Shown here: in pieces, positions 45,722 through 54,965 of the stretch | Position numbering within the stretch: the stretch's first letter is position 1 | Layout: each line of letters starts with the position of its first letter | From: Arthrobacter sp. SLBN-83 | Lineage (GTDB): Bacteria; Actinomycetota; Actinomycetes; Actinomycetales; Micrococcaceae | Assembly (NCBI RefSeq): GCF_006715285.1 | Contig: NZ_VFMX01000001.1 | Coordinates: 3,782,001 to 3,846,000, forward strand | Length of the DNA stretch: 64,000 bases | Direction: 5' to 3' | Translations under genes and position numbers: made by a program | The notes under the pieces: model-generated | Told to the model about the DNA's origin: nothing | The model's input: only the letters and a program-made list of their open reading frames with translations | The model's database searches: none

Positions 45722-46186
45722 ATGACAGACAATTTCACGCCGGGCGCTTTCGCCGAAGAGCTGGCAGCCGCCGGCATTCCCGACCACATGCATGGCTGGC
45801 TGGGCAGGTTCGGCGTCGGCGCATTGGTGGTGAAGATGGGGATCCATTTCCTGGAGATGAGCCCGGAACGCACGGTTGCCACCATGCCTGTGGAGGGCAA
45901 CACGCAGGTGGCGGGAATCCTGCACGGCGGCGCGCACGTGGTGCTGGCAGAAACCCTTGGCTCCTTCGCGGCGGGAATGCACGCCGGTCCGGACCGCCAC
46001 GCGGTGGGCATCGAAGTCAGCGCCACGCACCACCGGTCCATCGCCGGTGGCCTGGTGACCGGCACCTGCAGCGCGATCCACTTGGGGCGTACCCTGACCA
46101 CGCACGAGGTGGTCATGACCGACGGCCAGGGGCGCCGCCTTTCAACGGCCCGGATCACGAACATGCTCAGGGACAACGCCGGCTGA
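45722..46186 (+). CDS. Hotdog-fold thioesterase (PaaI family)
   Basis: A 154-residue acyl-CoA thioesterase-like protein. The motif TQVAGILHGGAHVVLAETLG near residue 61 holds the HGG active-site element of the PaaI/YdiI group, and SATHHRSIAGGLVTGTCSAI near 100 is the second conserved strand. It is divergent from polA, with start codons only 19 bases apart; the same pairing occurs in other actinobacteria. The substrate, possibly an aromatic acyl-CoA or a menaquinone-pathway intermediate, is not determined. Confidence 0.88.
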   Translation: MTDNFTPGAFAEELAAAGIPDHMHGWLGRFGVGALVVKMGIHFLEMSPERTVATMPVEGNTQVAGILHGGAHVVLAETLGSFAAGMHAGPDRHAVGIEVSATHHRSIAGGLVTGTCSAIHLGRTLTTHEVVMTDGQGRRLSTARITNMLRDNAG

Positions 46187-46210
46187 GCCAGGCCCGCCCC
46201 GAGGCTTACC

Positions 46211-46771
46211 TCAGCCTTGCGGGCCGGATGCAGCGGGCAGCAGGTAGCGCAGCTCGACGATTCCCCTGCCCAGGGTGCGGGAGGCAGCCAACTCCAGTGC
46301 CGGCGTCGGGCCCTTCATCGGCAACAGCCGCTTCCCTGCGCCCAGGACCACCGGAATGACGGAGAGGATGATCTCATCCAGCAGTCCGGCGTCAGCAAAC
46401 TGGGCCGCGAGGTTGCCGCCGCCCACCACCCAGATGTTCCTGTCCCCGGCGTCGCGCCGGAAGTCCGGAATGAATTCCTGAACGTCCCCGCGCACAAAAG
46501 TGATGTCCGCGCCCTCCGGGGCACGGTATTCGTGGTGGGTGAACACGTAGCTGGGCGTGCCGGTGTACGGCCACTTGCCCGGCTCGTGCTCCATCAACCA
46601 GGCGAACGTTTCCCCGCCCATGACGATGCAGCCCACACCCGACATGAAGTCGTTGTAGCTTTCCGCTCCGCCTTCGAAACCGTCGAACTGCAACAGCCAG
46701 CCCAGGTCGTCCGTGGCGGTGGCGATGAAGCCGTCCAGGGATGCGGCAACAAAGTACTGGATGCGTGGCAT
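46211..46771 (-). CDS. Dihydrofolate reductase-like (RibD C-terminal domain) protein
   Basis: A 186-residue stand-alone RibD-C/DHFR-fold protein. It starts RIQYFVAASLDGFIA, with the NADPH-site-like VMGGETFAWL near residue 50 and NIWVVGGGNLAAQFADAGLLDE near 111. Members are NADPH-dependent reductases of unknown substrate, common in Actinobacteria; it is not the folate enzyme. The ATG follows a TAGGCT box by 6 bases. It is convergent with the thioesterase gene, 24 bases away. Confidence 0.85.
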   Translation of the reverse strand: MPRIQYFVAASLDGFIATATDDLGWLLQFDGFEGGAESYNDFMSGVGCIVMGGETFAWLMEHEPGKWPYTGTPSYVFTHHEYRAPEGADITFVRGDVQEFIPDFRRDAGDRNIWVVGGGNLAAQFADAGLLDEIILSVIPVVLGAGKRLLPMKGPTPALELAASRTLGRGIVELRYLLPAASGPQG

Positions 46772-46777
46772 GGGCCC

Positions 46778-46783
46778 AGCCTA
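46778..46783 (-). promoter_or_regulatory. -10 box of a leaderless RibD-C gene
   Basis: TAGGCT on the minus strand ends exactly 6 bases before the ATG at 46771, with no Shine-Dalgarno. Confidence 0.5.
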
Positions 46784-46853
46784 ACGAGCGGGGGCCAACC
46801 CGCCAATCAGCAGGCTTGGGCATCCGCCGGCGGTGCTGCGTGGAAAGGGGCGG

Positions 46854-47075
46854 CTACTTGGTGAAGTACGGGATGATCAGGTACAGCCCGAAGAGGACTG
46901 CCACACCGCACAGCCCGAAGCATACGTAGGCGAAGGAGCGCTTGACGCCGGGGGACGCCTGCTCGGCGTCAGCGGCAATGGCCGTGAACCGGACCCCAAG
47001 CGAGTAGAGGGTCACCACAATGGCCGCGGACACGAGGGTGGCGCCTGCAACGGTCAGGAGTTCCAACCACTTCAT
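46854..47075 (-). CDS. Small two-helix membrane protein downstream of Pit
   Basis: A 73-residue protein, unrecognised, with two hydrophobic segments (about residues 5-28 and 50-70) joined by a polar loop (DAEQASPGVKRS). Its ATG overlaps the pit stop (ATGA) and has GGAG upstream, so it is translated with the phosphate transporter. A longer reading up to 47636 in this frame is antisense-like noise inside pit. It may assist or regulate the transporter; that is inference from coupling only. Confidence 0.78.
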   Translation of the reverse strand: MKWLELLTVAGATLVSAAIVVTLYSLGVRFTAIAADAEQASPGVKRSFAYVCFGLCGVAVLFGLYLIIPYFTK

Positions 47076-48331
47076 CGTTGAGTCTCCTTGCGGTTGTTTG
47101 CTGTTGCTCTTGCTTCTGCCCTGGCCTTTGCGGCGGCCTTGGCTTTTGCTTTGGCTTCCGCCCGGGCCTTCTTCTTTGCAAACCGGACGGCCTGGCCTGC
47201 TTCCTCCACCTCGACGGCGTTCTGGTGGCTCACGGAGGACTTGCGTGAGTAGAAGAACATGAACAGGACAGCCGCGCTGCCTGCGATGGCGGCGATGAGG
47301 ACGCCCACAGCGCCGGTTTTCACCAGGAGGGCGGTCAGGGCGCCGACGACGCCCGCGGCCGGGAGTGTGAAGAGCCAGCCCAGCGCGATCTTGCCAACCA
47401 TGTTCCAGCGGACCGTGGTCCCGCGGCGGCCCATTCCGGAGCCGATCACGGAGCCCGAGGCCACCTGCGTGGTGGAAAGGGCGAAACCGAGGTGCGAGGA
47501 CGCGAGGATGGCGGACGCGGTGCTGGTCTCGGCCGCGAAGCCCTGGGCGGGCTTGACCTCGGTCAGGCCCGAACCCATGGTTCGGATGATGCGCCAGCCG
47601 CCCGCATAGGTTCCGATGGCGATGGCCATGGCGCACGAAGCAATGACCCAGAGCTGGGGGCCGGAGCCGGGGGCCTGGGTTCCGGCGGCGATCAGGACCA
47701 GGGTGATGATGCCCATGGTCTTCTGGGCGTCATTGGTGCCGTGGGCCAGGGCCACCAGGCTGGAGGTGAAGACCTGGCCGGTGCGGAAGCCGCCACGCTT
47801 CTGGGTGAGCTTGGTGCCCGTCTCGGGGTCGTGGCGGGAAGTCAGCGCGTAGGCCAGGCGCGTGCAGACATAGGCGGCAAGGCCGGCAATGACCGGGGCG
47901 AAAACAGCCGGAAGGATGACCTTCTGGAGCAGGGTTTCAAGGTTGACGGAGTTGAATCCCGCGCCGACGACCGCTGCGCCGATAAGGCCGCCGAACAGCG
48001 CGTGGGACGAGCTGGACGGCAGGCCCTTGAGCCAGGTGATCATGTTCCACAGGACGGCTCCCATGAGCCCGGCGAAGATGATGTCCGGGGTGATCTGGAC
48101 GCCGCCGGACCCCTCCCTGATGATGCCGCCGGAGATCGTCTTGGCGACCTCGGTGGAAAGGAATGCGCCCACGAGGTTCAGGACCGCTGCCAGGGCCACC
48201 GCGGTCTTGGGCTTGATGGCACCTGTCGCGATGGGCGTTGCCATGGCATTAGCGGTGTCGTGGAAGCCGTTCGTGAAGTCGAAAAATAGTGCCAGTGCGA
48301 TGACCAGCGCCACCATGAAGGTGATATCCAC
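47072..48331 (-). CDS. pit: Inorganic phosphate transporter, Pit family
   Basis: Low-affinity proton-coupled (metal-)phosphate importer. The 419-residue protein has about ten transmembrane segments and both family repeats: FDFTNGFHDTANAMATPIATG near residue 17 and LVALAHGTNDAQKTMGI near 192. The last 35 or so residues are an unusual Lys/Arg/Ala-rich cytoplasmic tail. Start is GTG at 48331. The coupled small membrane protein overlaps its stop by 4 bases. PHO-box-like repeats upstream are weak. Confidence 0.93.
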   Translation of the reverse strand: MDITFMVALVIALALFFDFTNGFHDTANAMATPIATGAIKPKTAVALAAVLNLVGAFLSTEVAKTISGGIIREGSGGVQITPDIIFAGLMGAVLWNMITWLKGLPSSSSHALFGGLIGAAVVGAGFNSVNLETLLQKVILPAVFAPVIAGLAAYVCTRLAYALTSRHDPETGTKLTQKRGGFRTGQVFTSSLVALAHGTNDAQKTMGIITLVLIAAGTQAPGSGPQLWVIASCAMAIAIGTYAGGWRIIRTMGSGLTEVKPAQGFAAETSTASAILASSHLGFALSTTQVASGSVIGSGMGRRGTTVRWNMVGKIALGWLFTLPAAGVVGALTALLVKTGAVGVLIAAIAGSAAVLFMFFYSRKSSVSHQNAVEVEEAGQAVRFAKKKARAEAKAKAKAAAKARAEARATANNRKETQR

Positions 48332-48483
48332 CTGTTGCCCAATCTGCAGAGTCGACGTTCAGCAGTTTCACTTACCAGGCTGCCTTGCACAGCATAGTTC
48401 ACCAGCTGTTTGCGTGGAATGACTTGCGGCGCTGGCACAACCGGCGGGAAACCCTATCGATCGTACGCGTCCCGGGCATGAGG

Positions 48484-48990
48484 TCAAAACACGGGTTGGA
48501 GCAGGAAAGACCGGAGCCGCTCCAGTTCCGGAGGCGTTATTCCGCGCCGGGGATGCGGCGAGACCGCCAGGATGCGCCGGCCAAGGATCCGGACCCACTG
48601 CTGCGCTTCGGCCTCGAAGGCCAGCTGGTCATCCACCCATGCCACCGCTTCCGGGCACGTTTTTTCGACATCCGCCTGGATGGCCCGGAGCTTCCACCAG
48701 CCGCTCCCGCCGGCGGCCCCGTCTGCGGCGAGGTACGGCCAGTTCCGGCCAGCAAGTCCGACGGCGGGACACAGGTATTGCGGGGCCAGTTCCTCCCAGC
48801 TGGTGAGCCAGACACATCGCAGCCCGGGCGTCCGGGCCAGGGTGTTGAGCCCGGCCACGAGTTCGGCAGCGAAGGCGACGGGCAGCAATCCGGCGTCGGC
48901 GCGCCGCCATGCCGAACCCCAAGCGGTGGCCCCCTCCGGGCCGAACGGACAGACCACACCGTCCACATCCAAATAGAGCGTGCGCCCCAC
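48484..48990 (-). CDS. HAD-like protein of unknown function
   Basis: A 168-residue protein whose N-terminus LYLDVDGVVCPFGPEG resembles HAD motif I (DXDG). A later AWVDDQLAFEA segment near residue 117 resembles the acidic motif III, and CVWLTSWEE near 59 the Thr of motif II. This is a minimal HAD fold, and the family is uncharacterised in Actinobacteria. It starts at GTG 48990, 15 bases after the stop of the upstream membrane-anchored gene, so the two form a pair. Confidence 0.72.
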   Translation of the reverse strand: MGRTLYLDVDGVVCPFGPEGATAWGSAWRRADAGLLPVAFAAELVAGLNTLARTPGLRCVWLTSWEELAPQYLCPAVGLAGRNWPYLAADGAAGGSGWWKLRAIQADVEKTCPEAVAWVDDQLAFEAEAQQWVRILGRRILAVSPHPRRGITPPELERLRSFLLQPVF

Positions 48991-49005
48991 ACTGCACCGA
49001 GCAGT

Positions 49006-49680
49006 TCAGCCCTGGTGGAACTGGGGCGGCCGCGGCCCGGCATCCAGCTCCGGCGCGATCTTCTCTTCGAGGGCCGCCACGGTGACGTCGGGCAGGACAA
49101 TGAGGCCGTCCAGTTCACGACGTGCCCGCTTGTAGGCGGCCTGCCGTTCGGCTGGAGTGGCAGCGTCGTTCTCGGCGATCATCAGCAGTTGCCGTGCGGT
49201 GGCCAGCCGTTCGCGTTCGGGCCCACTGAACTTGCTGTCCCTGACGCGCCGGGCTTCGCGCTCGGCCACGTCAAGCGCCACCGCGAAATTGTTGACCGCC
49301 TGCCGGTACACGTCAAGGCCGGCCGCCGACCGGAGGTCTTCGGCGGAGGCGGGCCGTTGGCCGTCCGCTTCCCGCTTGGCGCGGAGGAAGGCCACCGTGA
49401 GGGGTTCGCGGACGTCGGTCATCATGGGGAAATCGATAAGCTTGCCCACGTCCAGCTCGTATTCGAGCCAGCGCCGGTTGGTGGCGTCATGGGTATTCAT
49501 CAGCGCCTGCACCTCCGCCACGGACGCTTCTTCGGCCTCCAGCGCCTGGTTCCTTAGCGTGTACAGTTCAACCCGGCGCCGGTGCCGGCGTTCGCCTGCT
49601 CCGCGCCAGCCGCTTGCCCAGCGGCCGGCGAATGCCATCAGCGGAAACACCATCCACCATTTGTCGGACAAGAACTCCAT
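49006..49680 (-). CDS. Uncharacterised protein with N-terminal membrane anchor
   Basis: A 224-residue protein, not recognised. The first 20 or so residues (EFLSDKWWMVFPLMAFAGRW) are hydrophobic and probably anchor it. The rest is charged and mostly helical, with Arg/Glu/Ala-rich stretches that may be coiled coil (about residues 30-60 and 115-185). ATG at 49680 is preferred over GTG at 49692 because GTGAGG lies 6 bases before it. It precedes the HAD-like gene by 15 bases. Confidence 0.7.
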   Translation of the reverse strand: MEFLSDKWWMVFPLMAFAGRWASGWRGAGERRHRRRVELYTLRNQALEAEEASVAEVQALMNTHDATNRRWLEYELDVGKLIDFPMMTDVREPLTVAFLRAKREADGQRPASAEDLRSAAGLDVYRQAVNNFAVALDVAEREARRVRDSKFSGPERERLATARQLLMIAENDAATPAERQAAYKRARRELDGLIVLPDVTVAALEEKIAPELDAGPRPPQFHQG

Positions 49681-49771
49681 GACGGGCCTCACCCCTTAAT
49701 CCTCGCAGTCCGGGGGCCCGGCCTCAAGAAGCAAGGGAAGATCGCTCAGCCGGCCGGCAGGCGCACGGAGG

Positions 49772-50203
49772 TCAGGGGGCCGGAGTTACCGGGGCGGCAT
49801 TGACATTGACCAGCCAGGAGACACCGAACCGGTCGGTGCACATGCCAAAGACATCGCCCCATGGAGCCCTTTCCATGGGAACGGTCACTGCTCCTCCGTC
49901 GGCGCTGAGCTTCTGGTAGTAGCCGCGAAGCTCAACCTCATCGTCACCACTCAGCGAAATGGATATGGAGGAGCCAGGGTGGTACTGCATGCTGTTGGGA
50001 GTATCGGCGCCCATGAGCACCAGGCCCTGGGTGGTGACCAGCATGGCGTGCATGATCTTCTCCGCTTCCCCGGGATCGTCGCTGGCCTGGAAGTCGCCAA
50101 AGGTGCTGAGCGAAAGTTCGCCGCCGAACACGGATTGATAGAAGTTCATGGCCTCGCGGGCATTATCGCGGAAGCTCAGGTAGGGGTTAAGGACTGTTGG
50201 CAT
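49772..50203 (-). CDS. VOC family protein (PhnB-like)
   Basis: A 143-residue glyoxalase/bleomycin-resistance-fold protein of the PhnB group. Seen: YLSFRDNAREAMNFYQSVFGGEL near residue 8, with residues such as EAMNFY, and APWGDVFGMCTDRFGVSWLVN near the end, the usual VOC closing motif. ATG at 50203 follows GGAG. It stands alone; the substrate is unknown, and related proteins are often annotated as PhnB without evidence. Confidence 0.85.
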   Translation of the reverse strand: MPTVLNPYLSFRDNAREAMNFYQSVFGGELSLSTFGDFQASDDPGEAEKIMHAMLVTTQGLVLMGADTPNSMQYHPGSSISISLSGDDEVELRGYYQKLSADGGAVTVPMERAPWGDVFGMCTDRFGVSWLVNVNAAPVTPAP

Positions 50204-50314
50204 GGCAGGGTCTCCTTCTCAGGGGCCGGAACCGCGTCGGCCGGAACTGGGGCAGACAACATCCTGCCCCATCCGGCGCCCGGCAACGGAACGCTCCCCT
50301 ATTGATACCAGGGT

Positions 50315-51027
<713 letters not shown>

Positions 51028-51031
<4 letters not shown>

Positions 51032-53031
51032 GGCAGCACCCCGGCACCTGCGTGGGCAGCGTCGGTGCTGCCACCGGCGGGGACACCTGCCGGTACGCCG
51101 GTGGAGAGAGGCAGGCGGATCACCATGGTCAGGCCGCCGCCCGGGGTTTCCTTGGCGGTGAGCGTTCCCCGCATCGACTGGACGAAGCCCTGCGCCACCG
51201 AAAGTCCCAGCCCAATCCCCGTGGACGGGGAGGTGTCGCCGAGCCGCTGGAACGGTTGGAACATCTCCACCACTTTGCGGGCCGGAACGCCGGGACCGTG
51301 GTCAATGATCTGCAACTCCCCGCAGGGATGGCCGTCCAGGACACTGCCGCCGGCACCGCCCGTCACCGCCACAGCCGTCCCGGCGGCATACTTCAGCGCG
51401 TTCTCAAGGATGTTGGCCACCGCCCTCTCCAGCAGGCCGGGATCGGCATCCACCGCGGGCATGTTGGCGGGCAGCGCGATCCGCACGGCTCCTTGGGGCA
51501 GGCCCCGCAGCGCCGCCTCAACGGCCTCGGACCAGCGGACCGGGCCCAGCAGGGGTTCCACCGATTGCGCGGTGATCCGCGACATGTCCAGGAGGTTGGC
51601 CACCAACAGGTCCAGCCGGTCCGTGCAGGCATCGATGGTCTCCAGCAGGTCACGCTGCTCCGCCGCGGTATAGGAGACGCCGTTTTGCAGGAGCCCGCCG
51701 GCAGCCAGCTTGATACCGGCCAGGGGCGTGCGGAGGTCGTGTGACACTGCCCGGAGGATGGCCGTGCGCATGGCGTTCCCCTCGGCGAGGCGCAGCATTT
51801 CGGTCCGGGTGGCTGCCAGCTGGCGGCGCTCGAGCTGGGCTTTGACGTGGACCGCGAAAGCGGCCAGCAGCCTGCGCCCGGACGGCGGAACGTCCCGGCC
51901 CAGCAGCACCAGCGTGGTCTCCTCATCCACCTGCTCGACGGTGGTTCCAGGAGCCCCGGCGCCAAGGGGTCCGCCAAGTGGCGCGCCCAGCCGGCCCACT
52001 GCGCTCCCGGCCGCGGCAAGAACCTGCCAGCCGCCCGGACCAAGGTCCGCTCCGGCGTCGTGCTTCGTGGCGGTGTCCGCAGCATCACCGCTCCCTCCGG
52101 AACCGTTGCCTGCACCGGATTCGGCGCCCGGCCGGGCCAGGACAGCAGCGCCTGTAGCACCGAAAACGCTCAGCGCCTCCGCCAAAAGCCCCGTCAGGTT
52201 GTCCTCGTCCCGGGATGCTGCAAGGGCCAGATCGGCCAGGGTGGCGGCTTCCGCCCGTGCCGTGGCGGCCTCCTTTGACCGCCGGGCCGAGCGGTCCACC
52301 ACCCCTGCCACCGCGACGGCCACGCCGGCGAACACGGCCAGCGACAGGATGTCCTGCGGATCGTGGATGGCAAGGTCCCGCAGCGGCGGTGTGGAAAAGT
52401 AGTTGACCAGCACGCTGCTCCAGAGGGCTCCCGCCACCGCCGGCCAGAGGCCCCCCACCAGGGCGATGGCCACCGCGCCGGCCAACTGGAGCAGTGCGGC
52501 CGTGGCCACACTGTGGTCAAAGACTCCCAGCAGCAGTTGCAGCCCGGCCGGAAGAGCGGCAGCGAGCGCAAACCCGATCATCACCCTGCGCCGCCCCAGT
52601 GCGGTCCGCTGCCCGGCACCCCTCGCCGACATTGCCCGGGACACCACCGGCCGGGGCACCACCTGGACGTCGATGTCCCCGGCACCGCGTACCACCTGGG
52701 CTTCAACGCTGCCGCCGGACAGCACTGCAAACCGGTTGCGGCTCTGTCCCACCAGGATGCGTGTGGCATTATGCGCACGGGCGTACTCGAGCAGGGCTCC
52801 GGCGACGTCGGCGGACGAAAGCGCGTGATAGTTGCCGGCCATCCCGGCCACAAGCCGCCGCTGGGACTCCAGCGCGTGCGGCGATTCACCCTGCGCGCCG
52901 GACGGTGTCCGGACGTGGACTGCAAGGACGTCACCACCGCCCGCCCGCTCGAGGAGCTTGGCGGCGCGGTGCACCAGGAGGTCTCCGTCGCCGCTGCCGT
53001 TGAGGCCTATGACGATCCGTTCCCTAGCCAT
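51028..53031 (-). CDS. KdpD-like sensor histidine kinase lacking the N-terminal KdpD domain
   Basis: A 667-residue sensor kinase. Residues 1-128 are a universal-stress-type domain of KdpD style (ILVGQSRNRF near 92). Residues 150-248 hold four transmembrane segments (DUF4118). Residues 265-400 form a GAF-like region with a low-complexity Gly insert. The HisKA box VSHDLRTPLAG has His431, and the ATPase domain ends with GLGLSVAQGF. E. coli KdpD has about 894 residues; the N-terminal domain with its P-loop is missing here. ATG at 53031 is chosen because reading further up enters the divergent gene. Confidence 0.88.
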
Positions 53032-53124
53032 GACGCACATTCTCCCACCATTGGTACCGCGGGTGCGTGCCGCCCCCGCCCCAGCCGGCGGCGAACGATG
53101 CGTGCGCCCCGGCCCGCGGGAACG

Positions 53125-53130
53125 TAGGCT
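53125..53130 (+). promoter_or_regulatory. -10 box of a leaderless yciO-like gene
   Basis: TAGGCT ends exactly 6 bases before the ATG at 53137; there is no Shine-Dalgarno. Confidence 0.5.
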
Positions 53131-53136
53131 CGGGGC

Positions 53137-53757
53137 ATGGCCCGATTCTTTGATGTCCACCCCCATGACCCGCAGCCCCGCGCCATTGCCCAGGCAGTGA
53201 AGATCATCCGTGACGGCGGCCTGATCGCCTACCCCACCGACTCCTGCTACGCCTTGGGCGCGCAGATGGGAAACCGGGAGGCCCTGGACCGGATCAGGAG
53301 CATCCGGCACCTGGACGACAAGCACCATTTCACGCTGGTCTGCCGGGACTTCGCCCAGCTGGGGCAGTTCGTAAACATCAGCAATGACGTATTCCGCAGC
53401 ATCAAGGCCGTCACGCCGGGCAGCTACACGTTCATCCTGCCTGCCACCAAGGAGGTCCCCAAGCGGCTGCTGCACCCAAAGAAGAAGACTGTGGGTGTGC
53501 GCATCCCGGACAACCGGGTGGTGCAGGCTCTGCTGGCCGAACTGGGCGAGCCGTTGCTGTCGAGCACGTTGCTGCTGCCGGATGAGGAGGAACCGCTGAC
53601 CGTGGGCTGGGAGATCAAGGAGCGGCTGGACCACCAGGTGGATGCCGTGATTGATGCCGGGGACTGCGGCGCCGAGCCCACCACCGTGGTGGACTTCTCC
53701 AGCGGGGTGGCAGAGGTTGTCCGACGCGGCATGGGCGATCCGTCCCGGTTTGAATAA
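53137..53757 (+). CDS. L-threonylcarbamoyladenylate synthase-like protein (YciO/Sua5/YrdC family)
   Basis: A 206-residue YrdC-fold protein of the YciO branch. Seen: IAQAVKIIRDGGLIAYPTDSCYALGAQMGN (about residues 17-46), the nucleotide site, RIRSIRHLDDKHHFTLVCRDFAQL (52-75) with the K/H-containing loop, and PGSYTFILPATKEVPKRLL (94-112). YrdC proteins make threonylcarbamoyl-AMP for the t6A tRNA modification. YciO paralogues may not be the main enzyme, so the catalytic role is uncertain. It is divergent from the sensor kinase gene and appears leaderless. Confidence 0.85.
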   Translation: MARFFDVHPHDPQPRAIAQAVKIIRDGGLIAYPTDSCYALGAQMGNREALDRIRSIRHLDDKHHFTLVCRDFAQLGQFVNISNDVFRSIKAVTPGSYTFILPATKEVPKRLLHPKKKTVGVRIPDNRVVQALLAELGEPLLSSTLLLPDEEEPLTVGWEIKERLDHQVDAVIDAGDCGAEPTTVVDFSSGVAEVVRRGMGDPSRFE

Positions 53758-53874
53758 CAGGCCCGGGAGTGCCGCAGCGAGCCGTCGCGGGGCACTTTGC
53801 CGCCGGCCGCCGTCGTCCAGTACGACGGCGGCCGGCGTGTCTGTGCCAAAGTGCCCCTTTAGGGGGTGTGCGGC

Positions 53875-54897
53875 CTAGTCCTGCTTGCGTGCCCTGCTGG
53901 GTTGGACCCGCGGCGGTTCGCCCGGCATCTTGGGGTAGTCCGGCGGGAAGGGCATCTCGCCCAGGCCAGCCTTGCAGTCGCGGTCCCACCACTGGAGCAG
54001 CGTGTCAATGGTGCCGGGCCGGGCGCCGAAGTCCGCCCAGGGATCGCCCACCGTCTTCAGCCGCTCGGGGACGGTGAGGATGGTGAAGTTCTTCGGGTCG
54101 GCGTGTTCCAGTTCGTCCCAGGTGATGGGGCAGGACACGGGGGCATGCGGCAGCGCCCGGGGGCTGTAGGCGCCGGCGATGGTGCGGTCGCGGTTGGCCT
54201 GGTTGAAGTCCAGGAACACGCGCCGGCCCCGCTCTTCCTTCCACCAGGCGGTGGTCACTTTGTCCGGGATGCGGCGCTCCACTTCCCGCGCAGCGGCGAT
54301 CACCGCGTGCCGGACGTCCAGGAACTCGCGGACGGGTTCGATAGGAGCGTAAACGTGGAGTCCGCGGTTCCCTGAGGTTTTAATGAAGCAGGTGAGCCCC
54401 GCCTCGGCCAGCACCTCCTTCAGCACCATGGCGGCGGGGACGGCGTCGTCGAAGTCGGTGCCGGGCTGAGGGTCGAGGTCGATGCGCAACTGGTCCGGGT
54501 TGTCCGTGTTTTCGGCGCGCGAAGGCCAGGGGTGGAACACCACGGTGTTCATCTGGACGGCCCAGACCGCGGCGGCAGGCTCATCGAACACCAATTGGGG
54601 GTGGGACCGGGCACTGGGGTAGACCACTTTGACGGAGCGGATGAAGTCCGGCGTGCCCTTGGGCGGGTTCTTGGAAAAGAACATCTCGCCGTCGATGTTG
54701 CCCGAATACCGCTGGAGTGAGACGGGCCGGTCCCCGTTGGCGGCGATGAACGCCTCCCCCACATCGCAGATGTAGTTGACCAGGTCCAGCTTGGTCAGGC
54801 CCAGGTCCGGCCAGAGGACCCGGCTGGGGCTGGAAATCCGCATCTCGCGCTCGCCGTTGGGACCTGGGACAGTAATGGTGGTCTGTTCACTCGCCAT
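53875..54897 (-). CDS. Stand-alone LigD-type polymerase domain (NHEJ polymerase)
   Basis: A 340-residue archaeo-eukaryotic-primase-fold polymerase as found in the LigD protein of bacterial non-homologous end joining. Catalytic residues are in place: His122 in FHPWPS, Asp140 and Asp142 in RIDLDPQPG, SGNRGLHVYAP near residue 175, and Asp230 in VFLDFNQANRDRT. There is no ligase or phosphoesterase domain, so it resembles mycobacterial PolD proteins, which act in gap filling. ATG at 54897 follows a TACGTT box by 6 bases. No Ku or ligase gene is in the window. Confidence 0.9.
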   Translation of the reverse strand: MASEQTTITVPGPNGEREMRISSPSRVLWPDLGLTKLDLVNYICDVGEAFIAANGDRPVSLQRYSGNIDGEMFFSKNPPKGTPDFIRSVKVVYPSARSHPQLVFDEPAAAVWAVQMNTVVFHPWPSRAENTDNPDQLRIDLDPQPGTDFDDAVPAAMVLKEVLAEAGLTCFIKTSGNRGLHVYAPIEPVREFLDVRHAVIAAAREVERRIPDKVTTAWWKEERGRRVFLDFNQANRDRTIAGAYSPRALPHAPVSCPITWDELEHADPKNFTILTVPERLKTVGDPWADFGARPGTIDTLLQWWDRDCKAGLGEMPFPPDYPKMPGEPPRVQPSRARKQD

Positions 54898-54903
54898 GGG
54901 GAC

Positions 54904-54909
54904 AACGTA
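54904..54909 (-). promoter_or_regulatory. -10 box of a leaderless LigD-type polymerase gene
   Basis: TACGTT on the minus strand lies exactly 6 bases before the ATG at 54897. Confidence 0.5.
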
Positions 54910-54965
54910 CACCCCGGCGCAGGCAGGGACCGGCACATCCGGCAGGGCTCCGGCATGATGGACCC

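Noticed and set aside
45703..46176. N-terminal extension of polA up to 46176
   Set aside because: It would cover the whole divergent thioesterase gene and adds Ser/Thr-rich sequence unlike Pol I.
47076..47636. Upstream extension of the small membrane protein after pit
   Set aside because: The added frame lies inside pit and encodes Arg/Gly/His-rich noise; ATG at 47075 has GGAG and the ATGA overlap.
48484..48990. Assigning the HAD-like gene as a named nucleotidase
   Set aside because: Only motif I is clear, so a specific substrate cannot be supported.
53032..53634. Extension of the KdpD-like gene through the yciO-like gene
   Set aside because: The added residues are the reverse complement of a conserved YrdC-fold gene and do not resemble the missing KdpD domain.
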